From Streptomyces sp. NBRC 110035 (GTDB lineage: Bacteria > Actinomycetota > Actinomycetes > Streptomycetales > Streptomycetaceae): DNA of 64,000 nt. Both the position numbers and the translations under genes were made by a program. How positions within the stretch are numbered: the first letter of the stretch is position 1; each line of letters starts with the position of its first letter. Positions 15,348-24,539 of the stretch are shown in pieces. The stretch covers positions 144,545-208,544 of the forward strand of contig NZ_BBNN01000025.1 in the NCBI RefSeq assembly GCF_000829695.1, given 5' to 3'. Below the pieces are notes generated by a model that ran no database searches, was not told the origin of the DNA, and worked only from the letters and a program-made list of their open reading frames with translations.

Positions 15348-15645
15348 CGGGGCTTGACCTTTCGATTCTCGAAGTCGAAGCTTCGGGCATGGCAAAGAGG
15401 TCCTGGAGGGGGGTGTTCGTCTCCTCGTGCAGCGCGGAGGCGATGACCCAGGCCGTCTTCAGCTCGCACGCCGTGCGGGCCGTTTTGCCCTGCCCTGCGA
15501 GCCGGCCCACGGTGGCCGCCGAGATGCCCTTCCCGGCCGGGTCCACCCGCCGCGTCGCCTCGGCGAGTTGGGGGATGGAGAGGCCGGCGCGGGCCATGGC
15601 GTCTCTGAGCGGCTGGCCGTCGGCCTTGCGGTGCAGCTTGGGCAT
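15331..15645 (-). CDS. XRE-family repressor-like regulator
   Basis: ATG 15645 has GAGG upstream at good spacing; an in-frame GTG at 15678 is less likely. The 104-residue protein has an HTH_3 domain (LRDAMARAGLSIPQLAEATR then GISAATVGRLAGQGKTART). It is transcribed away from the second XRE gene at 15,916, and the palindrome TTCGATA-n7-TATCGAA lies 49 bases upstream of its start. This is the layout of a phage immunity repressor. Which of the two XRE proteins acts as repressor cannot be settled from sequence. Confidence 0.75.
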   Translation of the reverse strand: MPKLHRKADGQPLRDAMARAGLSIPQLAEATRRVDPAGKGISAATVGRLAGQGKTARTACELKTAWVIASALHEETNTPLQDLFAMPEASTSRIERSSPDADEE

Positions 15646-15693
15646 AAAGGGACCTCGTGCCGTGATGGCTGAGAGCACCCCGGGCGGGGTGTC

Positions 15694-15714
15694 TTCGATA
15701 TTTCTACTATCGAA
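15694..15714. promoter_or_regulatory. Palindromic operator candidate TTCGATA-n7-TATCGAA
   Basis: A perfect 7-bp inverted repeat with a 7-bp spacer lies just upstream of the minus-strand XRE/excisionase genes. It sits in an unusually AT-rich patch for this genome, and a further ATCGAA follows at once. Placement suggests autoregulation by the XRE protein; binding is inferred. Confidence 0.55.
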
Positions 15715-15865
15715 ATCGAATCCGTGTCAATGGGTGGCTCCGAGTTCATCCGAGTGGCTCCGAGCGGTGCAGGGGAGGTGCGTGTCCGGCTCCGGCGTGC
15801 GCCGACGCTGATCGGTACGCAACGGCGCGTATTCGGCGGGTCGCGCGCCGTCAGGTTCCCGCCAT

Positions 15866-15898
15866 ACCTTCTACTTTTACTTGCGAAAGGTAGAAGGT
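15866..15898. promoter_or_regulatory. Inverted repeat ACCTTCTAC-n15-GTAGAAGGT
   Basis: A 9-bp perfect inverted repeat lies 18 bases before the GTG of the plus-strand XRE gene. Its sequence differs from the palindrome on the other side of the control region, so two regulators with different specificities are likely. It may overlap the plus-strand promoter; no confident -10 and -35 could be placed. Confidence 0.5.
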
Positions 15899-15915
15899 GA
15901 GGGCAGGCTTGCCGC

Positions 15916-16284
15916 GTGGACACCCATGAGCACATCGCCCCTGCCGGGGGGGAGACCTTCGCGCAGGCCCTCCGCGCGCTCAAGGACGACTACAACGTCA
16001 GCGAGAGCGAGATCGCGCGCCGTATCGACGCGCACGTGTCCACGGTCAACAACTGGGCCCACGGCAAGGCCAACCCTCGCGCCGCCGCCATCCGCCGGCT
16101 CGCCGTGGAGTTCCCTCGCTTCACTGAGGAGAGGCTCTTTGCCTCGATCGGAAAGCGGGCGCCCACCCCGCTCTCGCGCGACAAGCGAGCCGAGGCCCTC
16201 GAAGTGCTCGACCGGCTGACTGAAGAGCAGCAAGAGATGTTGTTGATCCAGGCCAGGGCGGTAGCGGACGCCAACGAGCGCTGA
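15916..16284 (+). CDS. XRE-family regulator, Cro/CI position
   Basis: The 122-residue product has a helix-turn-helix near residues 15-60 (FAQALRALKDDYNVSESEIA, RRIDAHVSTVNNWAHGKANP). An acidic C-terminal helix (EVLDRLTEEQQEMLLIQAR) may dimerise. The GTG start has no strong Shine-Dalgarno, so a leaderless or weakly translated message is possible. It is divergent from the repressor/excisionase pair and upstream of the integrase, as expected for lysogeny control. Confidence 0.8.
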   Translation: MDTHEHIAPAGGETFAQALRALKDDYNVSESEIARRIDAHVSTVNNWAHGKANPRAAAIRRLAVEFPRFTEERLFASIGKRAPTPLSRDKRAEALEVLDRLTEEQQEMLLIQARAVADANER

Positions 16285-16492
16285 CCCGTCGCATCTTTTT
16301 AGTTCTGCGTGCAACCAACTGCCTGGCTCGGAAGTCTCAGCAAAAGGCTCCTCGGCCAACTCACGACAGATGTGTAGAAACTGTGGTCGCACTGGTCGCG
16401 AAACGTGGATCTCGGGAGTACGGTCGGTCACCTGATCGACGTCCTCCCCCGCCGGTCTCACCAGCTACACGCGTCACCGCAGTCGGGGGAGT

Positions 16493-16795
16493 ATGCCCAT
16501 GTGCATCCGCGTCCAGTACGCACCGCGCCACCAGATCGTCGACCCGTGGGATGCCGTCCGGCAAGTGATCACCATCCCGGAGGACCTGGGCGCCACTGTC
16601 CTCTTCACACTTCGCGCAGTACGAGCCGTACTCCGCCAACTCGGCGTGCCTCAAGACAATTTCGGTGCACTCTGCTGGTGCGGCGAGGACATCGACCTCA
16701 CCGCCGCACACGCCACCCAGCACCGACAGACCGAGGTGATCCAGGTGCACATCACACAGGCCCCCGCCACGACCGGGAGGCACCATGCCGCGTAG
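16493..16795 (+). CDS. Small protein upstream of integrase, about 100 aa
   Basis: GGGGGAG precedes two possible starts; ATG 16499 has the better spacing and would remove two residues. The protein has a helical middle (GATVLFTLRAVRAVLRQLGV) and one CWCGED motif. Its stop overlaps the integrase start by 11 bases, so the two are probably translated together. No family is recognised. Confidence 0.55.
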   Translation: MPMCIRVQYAPRHQIVDPWDAVRQVITIPEDLGATVLFTLRAVRAVLRQLGVPQDNFGALCWCGEDIDLTAAHATQHRQTEVIQVHITQAPATTGRHHAA

Positions 16796-18080
16796 GGCCA
16801 CGAACAATCCGCGCCAGCTGCGGCAGAAGACATGCGGCTGCCCGGCCTGCATGGAGAAGTACCCGCCCCAGCAGCACGGCGAGCGCCGACCGCGCCGGGA
16901 CTGCATCGGCTCCTGGCAGGCCCGCTACCGCGACCCCGCCGGGAAGCAGAAGGCCAGGAACTTCCCCCTCAAAGAGGGTGGGAAGAAGGCCGCGGAGGCG
17001 TTCCTCGACGAGACCCGTACCGCTGTCCGGCAGCGCACCTACCGAGACCCCGAGCGCGGCAAGATCCGGCTCGGCGCCTGGTGGGACGACTTCTGGGAGG
17101 TCGAGGGGAAGAAGGGGGCGATCAGGACCCGCAACCGCAAGCTCAGCGTCTGGCGGGCCCACGTCGAACCGAAGTGGTCCGGCTACCGCCTGATCGACCT
17201 GGAGTACATGGCCCTACAGAAGTGGCTCACCCAGGACGTGAAGGGCCACCGCACCCAGAACCAGGTGAAGCAGCTGCTTGTCGCGCTCCTGGACGCCGCC
17301 ATCAAGGACGGCGAGCGGATCAGTGTGAACCCGGCCAAGCACCTGGAGGTCACGGCGCCGCGGCGGGCCAAGCACCCCGACGATCTGGCGCCTCCAACGC
17401 GGGCCCAGTACGCGCTCATTCACGCAGCCCTGCCCCAGTACTACCAGCGGATCCTGCGCGACTTCGCCTACGAGACGGGCCTGAGGCCGGGCGAGTACGC
17501 AGGCCTCCGCCTGCACTGCGTCGACGAGGAGCGGATGGTCGCGCACATCAAGGAGATCCTCGTCTCCGACGACGGGCGACTGTGCCGGCAGGAGGCGCCC
17601 AAGACCGAGGCGGGCTTCCGCACGGTGGCGCTGACACCGACGGCGCTCGAGGCCATCCGCTGGATGAAGGAGAAGTGGAAGCCGAAGGCGACCCGGTCTG
17701 CGATCGGCGACGACCCCTACGACCTCCATGCCGAGGAGCTCGTGTTCCGAGGGCCTCGAGGCGGCGCGCTGAACACCAACAATCTCCAGCGCCCGTGGAA
17801 GCGGGCGATCGTCCAGGCCGGCGTGGCCCGCAAGGTGAAGAACACGGAGAGCGGGAAGTGGGAGTGGTGGCCGCGGCTGTACGAGTACCGCCACGACGTC
17901 GCGAGCCGCCTCCACCACGCCGGCGTCGCCGAGGTCGACACCCAGGCGCACCTCGGACAGAAGCGCGGCGGGAAGGTCACCTGGATCTACACCCACGGCA
18001 GCGAGGACGCGCAGGAGCGGGTGCGCAACGCGCTCACCGGCGGCGGGGAGGAGGGAAGTGGACTCCGTGCCGTTCAGTGA
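16785..18080 (+). CDS. int: Tyrosine site-specific integrase
   Basis: The 431-residue protein follows the phage integrase layout: an N-terminal Cys-containing basic region (CGCPACMEKYPP, an arm-binding candidate), a SAM-like core-binding domain (about 90-190) and the catalytic domain. Catalytic candidates are Arg in TGLRPGEYAGLR, Lys in APKTEAGFRTVAL, the box II Arg and His in YEYRHDVASRLH, and Tyr in TWIYTHGS near the C-terminus. The gene ends about 150 bases before a tRNA-Val fragment, with tandem 10-bp repeats in between, as expected for an integrase next to its attachment site. Confidence 0.95.
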   Translation: MPRRATNNPRQLRQKTCGCPACMEKYPPQQHGERRPRRDCIGSWQARYRDPAGKQKARNFPLKEGGKKAAEAFLDETRTAVRQRTYRDPERGKIRLGAWWDDFWEVEGKKGAIRTRNRKLSVWRAHVEPKWSGYRLIDLEYMALQKWLTQDVKGHRTQNQVKQLLVALLDAAIKDGERISVNPAKHLEVTAPRRAKHPDDLAPPTRAQYALIHAALPQYYQRILRDFAYETGLRPGEYAGLRLHCVDEERMVAHIKEILVSDDGRLCRQEAPKTEAGFRTVALTPTALEAIRWMKEKWKPKATRSAIGDDPYDLHAEELVFRGPRGGALNTNNLQRPWKRAIVQAGVARKVKNTESGKWEWWPRLYEYRHDVASRLHHAGVAEVDTQAHLGQKRGGKVTWIYTHGSEDAQERVRNALTGGGEEGSGLRAVQ

Positions 18081-18121
18081 TCGCCTACGGCAGGAATCCG
18101 CGAAGAATCCACACGCACCCC

Positions 18122-18215
18122 TCGGGATCACTCGGAACCACACGGAACCACCGGCCTTACAGCGCGTAAAGCAAGTCGGGACCGCTCGGGACCACTCGGA
18201 ACCACCCGGAACCGC
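18122..18215 (+). repeat. Seven phased 10-bp repeats, probable integrase arm-type sites
   Basis: Consensus NCGGRAYCRC occurs head to tail three times at 18122-18151 (TCGGGATCAC, TCGGAACCAC, ACGGAACCAC). It occurs four times at 18176-18215 (TCGGGACCGC, TCGGGACCAC, TCGGAACCAC, CCGGAACCGC). Exact 10-base spacing puts all copies of a block on one face of the helix. Their place between int and the tRNA fragment fits binding by the integrase N-terminal domain. Confidence 0.65.
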
Positions 18216-18233
18216 TAGCCAGGGCGAACGAAG

Positions 18234-18279
18234 GCCTTACAAGCAGGATGTCGGCGGTTCGAAACCGTCCGCGCCCACC
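18234..18279 (+). other. Attachment site: 3' part of tRNA-Val(TAC)
   Basis: The segment starts in the anticodon arm (GCCTTACAAGC; loop CTTACAA, anticodon TAC) and runs through the variable region and T arm (GGCGGTTCGAAACCGTC) to the acceptor strand GCGCCCACC. No matching 5' half (expected to begin GGGCGCG) precedes it, so this is not a whole tRNA gene. It is the duplicated 3' end left by integration. The intact tRNA should lie beyond the left window edge, at the other end of the element. Confidence 0.8.
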
Positions 18280-18283
18280 GGGA

Positions 18284-18317
18284 ACAGGGCCCTTCGGAAC
18301 TTCTCCGAGGGCCCTGT
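18284..18317 (+). terminator. Rho-independent-type hairpin after the tRNA fragment
   Basis: ACAGGGCCC pairs with GGGCCCTGT, extended by TCGG/CCGA, around a short loop. It is the original terminator of the tRNA-Val gene and marks host chromosome right of the attachment site. No U-tract follows, which is usual in Streptomyces. Confidence 0.6.
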
Positions 18318-18354
18318 GCCGTTCGTGCCGGGGACGCCCCCCACGGGGGTGCCC

Positions 18355-18708
18355 CTACGGAAACGGCTCCCTTTCACCAGGCGGTGTCCCGTGCGTGTGC
18401 TTCAGCCGGGAGCGGGCCTGGACGCGGTCGGCGCCGGCCAGGTCCGCCCAGTACCGGTGGGTGCTGACGAACACCACCAGCTCGTGCTCCCGGCGCCGGA
18501 GCTTCTCCACCTCGGCCTGCTCGTCGTCCGTCCAGCCGGGTGAGGCGGGGCGCTCCACCAGGCGCCAGCCGGTGTCGTCGCTGAACCCGTCGAGCGGCTC
18601 CACCGACCAGGGAAGCCGTCTCAACAGGGCCGACAGCTCTGCCTGGACCTGACGAAGCTCCTCCTGACCGGCGAGGAGGTCACGGGGAAAGTCATAGGTC
18701 GCAGCCAC
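18355..18708 (-). CDS. Conserved Streptomyces-type hypothetical protein, 117 aa
   Basis: The protein is helical, with a coiled-coil-like N-terminal region (LAGQEELRQVQAELSALLRR) and a second one (DDEQAEVEKLRRREHELVVF) ending in FVSTHRYWADL. It is cytoplasmic, with no known motif. The GTG start is six bases after TATCATT, which could be a -10 box with leaderless transcription. It is the first host gene to the right of the element. Function unknown. Confidence 0.65.
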   Translation of the reverse strand: MAATYDFPRDLLAGQEELRQVQAELSALLRRLPWSVEPLDGFSDDTGWRLVERPASPGWTDDEQAEVEKLRRREHELVVFVSTHRYWADLAGADRVQARSRLKHTHGTPPGEREPFP

Positions 18709-18846
18709 GCGTTAATGATACGCCTGTTCGATTTTGGGTGGCGAGTCAACTCGGGGTCCCCTCACCCGGTTCACCCGGTCGGGCACGTCCCGGGCCGCGG
18801 TCGTCCGGCATGGCTCCCAAGGCCCCTCCGGGGCGAGACTGGGGGC

Positions 18847-19083
18847 ATGTGCCGGAGTATCAAGACCCTGCGTCCGCCCGCGTTGTCCGAGGAGGCCACC
18901 GAAGACGAGATCAGGGCCGCGGCCCTGCAGTACGTGAGGAAGGTGTCCGGCTTCCGGGCGCCGGCCGCCCACAACCGTGAGGTCTTCGACCGGGCCGTGG
19001 ACGCGGTCGCCGAGGCCACGGCCGACCTGCTGGACGGCCTGGAGGTGCGCGGCGCGCGCACGAGCACGAGCGTGGCGCGGTAG
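18847..19083 (+). CDS. DUF2277 domain protein
   Basis: The 78-residue protein MCRSIKTLRPPALSEEATED begins with the highly conserved start of the DUF2277 family. It continues with EIRAAALQYVRKVSGFRAP and a C-terminal helix (VDAVAEATADLLDGL), covering the full family length. The family is widespread in Actinobacteria; its function is unknown. The gene converges with the DedA-family gene, with 42 bases between them. Confidence 0.85.
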   Translation: MCRSIKTLRPPALSEEATEDEIRAAALQYVRKVSGFRAPAAHNREVFDRAVDAVAEATADLLDGLEVRGARTSTSVAR

Positions 19084-19125
19084 GCGGGGCGGCGGGTGGT
19101 GCAGAGGGCGGGGCCGGTGCCCGCG

Positions 19126-19752
19126 TTACGACGCCTCCGCCGGCTGTACGACGACGCCCGCGCCGGACATCGGCCGCCTGCGCATCAGGTAGGCCGCCCC
19201 CGCACCCGCCCCGAACAGCGCGGCGACCGACACCGCGGTGGCGAGCCAGGTCGCGCCCAGCCAGTGGGCGCCGAGGTAGCCGAGGGCCACGCTGTAGGCG
19301 GCCCAGGACAGGCCGGCCAGTGCCGACCAGGGCAGGAAGTCGCGGGCCCGGCGCCGGGCGGCTCCCGCGCCGAGCGAGACCAGCGAGCGGCCGGCCGGGG
19401 CGAAACGGGCGAGGACGACCAGACCTCCGCCGCCCCGGGCCAGCGCGGCGCCGAGACGTTCCTGCGCGCCGGTCAGCCGGCGGGACCGGGCGAGCGCCCG
19501 GTCCAGGCGGTCGCCGCCGCGCCAGGCGAGACGGTAGGCGACCAGGTCGCCCAGGACGGAGGCGGTGGCCGCGCACAGCGTCAGGATCAGGATGTCGGGC
19601 AGGTCGGTCGCGGTGCCCGCGGCGGCGGCCGTGGCCGCGGCGATCACGAGGACCCCGCTCGGCAGCAGCGGCAGGAACACGTCGAGCAGGACCGAGAGGG
19701 CCACCACCGCATAGACCCATGGGCTGCCGATCAGCGACCCGAAACTCTCCAC
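19126..19752 (-). CDS. DedA/SNARE-associated family membrane protein
   Basis: GTG 19752 follows GGGGAG with seven bases of spacing, giving 208 residues. Four to five transmembrane segments are visible, with re-entrant-type LPLLPSGVLVIAAATAA near residue 30 and ARFAPAGRSLVSLGAGAA, in which the F-x-P-x-x-R motif of the DedA family is clear. DedA proteins are proton-coupled undecaprenyl-phosphate or phospholipid translocases acting in the cytoplasmic membrane. The substrate here cannot be told from sequence. Confidence 0.85.
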   Translation of the reverse strand: MESFGSLIGSPWVYAVVALSVLLDVFLPLLPSGVLVIAAATAAAAGTATDLPDILILTLCAATASVLGDLVAYRLAWRGGDRLDRALARSRRLTGAQERLGAALARGGGGLVVLARFAPAGRSLVSLGAGAARRRARDFLPWSALAGLSWAAYSVALGYLGAHWLGATWLATAVSVAALFGAGAGAAYLMRRRPMSGAGVVVQPAEAS

Positions 19753-19952
19753 CCGAACTCCCCGTTGCTCCCCCGTCGGCCAGACCGTGCCGCGGTAGCG
19801 CGGGGGGAGCGGCAGGAGAATGACCGTTGACAGTGACTGAGAGTACGCCGGGCAGATGACGGAAAGGTCACGGAGGATTCGTGTGGGCGGCACCGGGAGT
19901 TCGCCCTCCCCTGTGGCCTCCCCTCGCGAACTCCCTTTCCCGCAAAGGGCAG

Positions 19953-19988
19953 TGCCCTCCCCGAGGCGTGAGGACCGGGGGAGGGCAC
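19953..19988. terminator. Perfect 11-bp hairpin terminator
   Basis: GTGCCCTCCCC pairs with GGGGAGGGCAC around a 14-base loop, 30 bases beyond the DoxX-gene stop on the minus strand. It would end DoxX transcription before the DedA gene. Confidence 0.7.
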
Positions 19989-20017
19989 CGCGGGGGCGGG
20001 GTGGGGTCTGCGGAGGG

Positions 20018-20476
20018 TCAGGCCGTGACCGGGGCCCGTTCGGCCGCGTGCTGTTCCACGGTCCGTGTCCGGGTGCGGCGGGTGAACAGGCGGTCCAGGC
20101 CGAAGGCGCCGGAGCCGGTGAACACCAGCAGGAACATGGCCCAGCAGTACATGGCCGCGCCCTCGCCGTTGTTCTGGATCGGCCACAGGGCCTGGGGCTG
20201 GTGCACCTTGAAGTAGGCGTAGGCCATCGCGCCCGACGATATGAACGCGGCGGCACGGGTGCCCAGTCCGAGCAGGACGAGGCCGCCGCCGACGAGCTCG
20301 ATCACCGCCGCGTACCAGTTGGGCCAGGCACCGGTCTCGGCGGTGCCGCCGCTGCCGTCCGTGCCGCCGAGCACGCCGAACAGGGCGACGGCGCCGTGGC
20401 AGGCGAAGAGCAGGCCGACGACGATGCGGAAGAGGCCGAGGACGTATGGCTGGGCGCTGTCGAGGCGTCCGGACAT
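20018..20476 (-). CDS. DoxX-family membrane protein
   Basis: The 152-residue protein has four hydrophobic helices with the DoxX pattern: LGLFRIVVGLLFACHGAVALFG, YAAVIELVGGGLVLLGLG, AAFISSGAMAYAYF and YCWAMFLLVFTGSGAFGLDRL. DoxX proteins are small quinone-linked or thiol-redox-linked membrane subunits; in Actinobacteria many are linked to oxidative stress complexes. An AT-rich stretch (AATTTATACTTTCAAGTT) about 80 bases upstream could hold the promoter. No operon partner is adjacent. Confidence 0.85.
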   Translation of the reverse strand: MSGRLDSAQPYVLGLFRIVVGLLFACHGAVALFGVLGGTDGSGGTAETGAWPNWYAAVIELVGGGLVLLGLGTRAAAFISSGAMAYAYFKVHQPQALWPIQNNGEGAAMYCWAMFLLVFTGSGAFGLDRLFTRRTRTRTVEQHAAERAPVTA

Positions 20477-20710
20477 GTGGGGGGTCTCCTTCGGTAGGCC
20501 GGTCCGGGGCGGGAACCGAGTCGAGAAACCACGGTAGGTGCCCCCAATTTATACTTTCAAGTTCAACATTCGGCCACGAGGTGCCGTGGAAACGGAAGTC
20601 CGGCCGCCCGCCGCCGCACGTGAGCGCGCCCCGCTCCCCGCCCCGGCGCTCGAAGACGTGACCGAATACACCCCCAACGCCACAGCGGGCTCACAGGTTC
20701 GCCCCCCGTC

Positions 20711-22420
<1,710 letters not shown>

Positions 22421-22509
22421 GGTGGTGATCCCTTCCTCCGTCGACCCGTACGGTACGGAACGACGGAGGGGTACGGGGGATCTTCGGCCCGTCGTGGCGT
22501 ACCGCGGGG

Positions 22510-23154
22510 TCAGCAGCTCGCGAGGTGGCCCTGCAGGGCGGACTTCTCGGCCGGGTCGACCGACAGGCCGTAGTAGTACTTCACCTGCACCCAGGCGCGG
22601 ACGTAGGTGCAGCGGTAGGCCGTGCGGGACGGCATCCACTCGGCGGGGTCCTTGTCGCCCTTGGACTGGTTGACGTTGTCGGTGACCGCGAGCAGTTGCG
22701 GGCGGGTCAGGTCGTTGGCGAAGGACTGGCGTCGCGACGTGGTCCAGGAACCGGCGCCGGAGTCCCAGGCCTCGGCGAGCGGGACGAGATGGTCGATGTC
22801 GACGTCGGAGGCGGCGGACCAGGTGGCACCGTCGAACGGGGAGTACCAACTGCCGCTGGTGGCCGCGCAGGAGGAGTTGGTGACGACGTTCGTGCCGTCG
22901 CGCTTGAGGACCGTCTCGCGGGTGTTGCAGGTGCCGCTGACGGTGATCCAGTGGGGGAAGAGGTCGCGGTGGTAGCCGGTGCGGTTTTCCGCGGACACGG
23001 TGAGGGAGGCGAGGTAGGTGCGGGCGGTGGAGGCGCTGACCGGGGTGGGGAGGGCGGCGGAGGCGCTCGGGCCGTTGAGTACTCCGGCGGAGGCGATGAG
23101 TCCGGTGAGCGCCGCGACTATGCCCAGACGTCGACGCGCGTAGAACTTCGGCAT
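22510..23154 (-). CDS. Secreted HNH-family nuclease (DUF1524-like)
   Basis: The 214-residue protein has a Sec signal peptide (RRRLGIVAALTGLIASAGVL then SASA-AL). The mature part contains the nuclease core DVDIDHLVPLAEAWDSGAG, an Asp-His-Leu metal site, followed by FANDLTRPQLLAVTDNVNQS and KGDKDPAEWMP, as in the GmrSD/DUF1524 group. Four to six Cys residues may form disulfides. It probably degrades extracellular DNA for nutrient recovery. No inhibitor gene is adjacent. Confidence 0.9.
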   Translation of the reverse strand: MPKFYARRRLGIVAALTGLIASAGVLNGPSASAALPTPVSASTARTYLASLTVSAENRTGYHRDLFPHWITVSGTCNTRETVLKRDGTNVVTNSSCAATSGSWYSPFDGATWSAASDVDIDHLVPLAEAWDSGAGSWTTSRRQSFANDLTRPQLLAVTDNVNQSKGDKDPAEWMPSRTAYRCTYVRAWVQVKYYYGLSVDPAEKSALQGHLASC

Positions 23155-23424
23155 GCGAACTCCCTTGTGGGGTGGGGCCGTTGGAGTGCGAGCAAGGGGA
23201 ATGCTCGCCTCGCGGCGTTACGGGGAGGAGTGGACCCGGTGAGAAGTTAATGACGTGTGCATGGCGTGTCTGGGCATGATGCGGTGCCGATGCGGTGCGG
23301 ATGTCGTGCGGGCGTGGCGCTTCCGCGCGAGCCCCGCAGGGGCGGACGGGGCGCGAAGGGCCGTGCGGGTCCGCGCGGAAGTGGGCGTACGGGTGCTCGG
23401 GCCGGCCTCGCGTACGATGGACGG

Positions 23425-23560
23425 CGCAGAGGGGGAGTAGCCCTTCGCCGGACCGTCGACATACTGCTCGGCCCGTCTGAGCCGGCGCCCGGAGGCAGGT
23501 CCCGTACAGGGGCCGGCCGGCGAGACCCTCGGCAAGCAGTGCACCGCCCGTGCCCCTCGG
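23425..23560 (+). promoter_or_regulatory. yybP-ykoY manganese riboswitch
   Basis: The leader contains GGGGGAGTAGCCC at 23431, GTCGACATACTG at 23455 and GGCGAGACCCTCGGC at about 23519. These are the conserved boxes of the yybP-ykoY RNA, whose two loops dock around Mn2+ and Ca2+/Mg2+. A CGCCCGT/ACGGGCG hairpin (23545-23568) follows and may act as the expression platform. It is immediately upstream of a GDT1-family transporter gene, a typical target. Manganese should raise expression of the exporter. Confidence 0.85.
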
Positions 23561-23656
23561 TACGGGCGCCATGTGTGCTGCCGTGCCGAGGCGTCCCGTG
23601 GACACGCAGGACACGCGCAGACTCTCGGCGGGGCAGCCCCGGCCGATCGAGGAACC

Positions 23657-24238
23657 TTGATCAACCTGACCGTGACGGCCGTCGTGTTCGGCGTCGTCTT
23701 CCTCGCCGAACTGCCGGACAAGACCGCGCTCGCCGGCCTCGTCCTCGGCACCCGCTACCGGGCCTCCTACGTCTTCGCCGGCGTCGCCGCCGCCTTCGCC
23801 GTGCACGTCGCGCTCGCGGTGGCGGCGGGCAGTGTGCTCACCCTGCTGCCGCAGCAGCTCGTGCACGCGATCACGGGCGTGCTCTTCCTGGGCGGCGCGG
23901 CGATGCTGCTGTTCAGGAAGGACGAGGACGACGAGGAGATCCGCAAGCCGGAGAACCAGTCCTTCTGGAAGGTGTCCGGGGCGGGCTTCATGCTCATCCT
24001 GGTCGCCGAGTTCGGCGATCTCACCCAGATCATGACGGCCAACCTCGCCGCCCGTTACGACGATCCGCTCTCGGTCGGCCTGGGCGCGGTGCTGGCGCTG
24101 TGGGCGGTGGCCGGGCTGGGCATCGTCGGCGGAAAGGCCCTGATGAAGAGGGTGCCGCTGAAGCTGATCACCCGGATGGCGGCGCTGCTGATGCTGGGGC
24201 TCGGCGTGTGGAGCCTGGGGGAGGCGGTGACCGGCTGA
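23657..24238 (+). CDS. TMEM165/GDT1-family cation (Mn2+) exporter
   Basis: The start is TTG 23657, five bases after GAGGA, giving 193 residues and six transmembrane helices in two repeats. The two family motifs are present: AELPDKTALAGLVLG (about 16-30) and AEFGDLTQIM (about 117-126), which supply acidic residues for metal transport. A charged cytoplasmic loop (RKDEDDEEIRKPE) links the halves. With a manganese riboswitch in its leader, the job is very likely manganese efflux. Confidence 0.9.
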   Translation: MINLTVTAVVFGVVFLAELPDKTALAGLVLGTRYRASYVFAGVAAAFAVHVALAVAAGSVLTLLPQQLVHAITGVLFLGGAAMLLFRKDEDDEEIRKPENQSFWKVSGAGFMLILVAEFGDLTQIMTANLAARYDDPLSVGLGAVLALWAVAGLGIVGGKALMKRVPLKLITRMAALLMLGLGVWSLGEAVTG

Positions 24239-24539
24239 GCGGGGCGGGCCGACGGGTGGCGGACGGGTGGTGGCGGACCGGGCGGTGGACCGGGCGGGGT
24301 GAACGGCGGGTCGGCCGCCCGGCTGGTTCCGTGGCCGGTTCCGTCGGCGGCTGCGGCTGCGGCTGCGGTTGCGGGGACGGGGCGACGGTGCGGCCAACGC
24401 TCCGTGAACGGTTGGCGGAGGTGCTGGCGGGAGGCCGGGGTTGTTTTGTATCGTGGATGAACAAAGTGGCTCCCGCCCGTTTTCCCTGACCGGCGGGCGG
24501 GGCCGCCTTGTCCTCCCTTCCCGTGCTTTGGAGCTGCCG
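24239..24539. other. Intergenic region with GC hexamer repeat and probable promoter
   Basis: No gene is seen on either strand. A short CGGCTG hexamer repeat lies at 24349-24375. An AT-richer stretch (GTTGTTTTGTATCGTGGATG, about 24440-24460) resembles a -10 region and would serve the HAD gene downstream. Confidence 0.4.

Noticed and set aside
18122..18215. Possible CRISPR or iterons for plasmid replication.
   Set aside because: Repeats are 10 bp and contiguous, next to int and a tRNA fragment; arm-type sites explain them better.
18234..18279. Complete tRNA gene.
   Set aside because: The D arm and 5' acceptor strand are missing upstream; only the 3' part exists, as expected for an attachment site.
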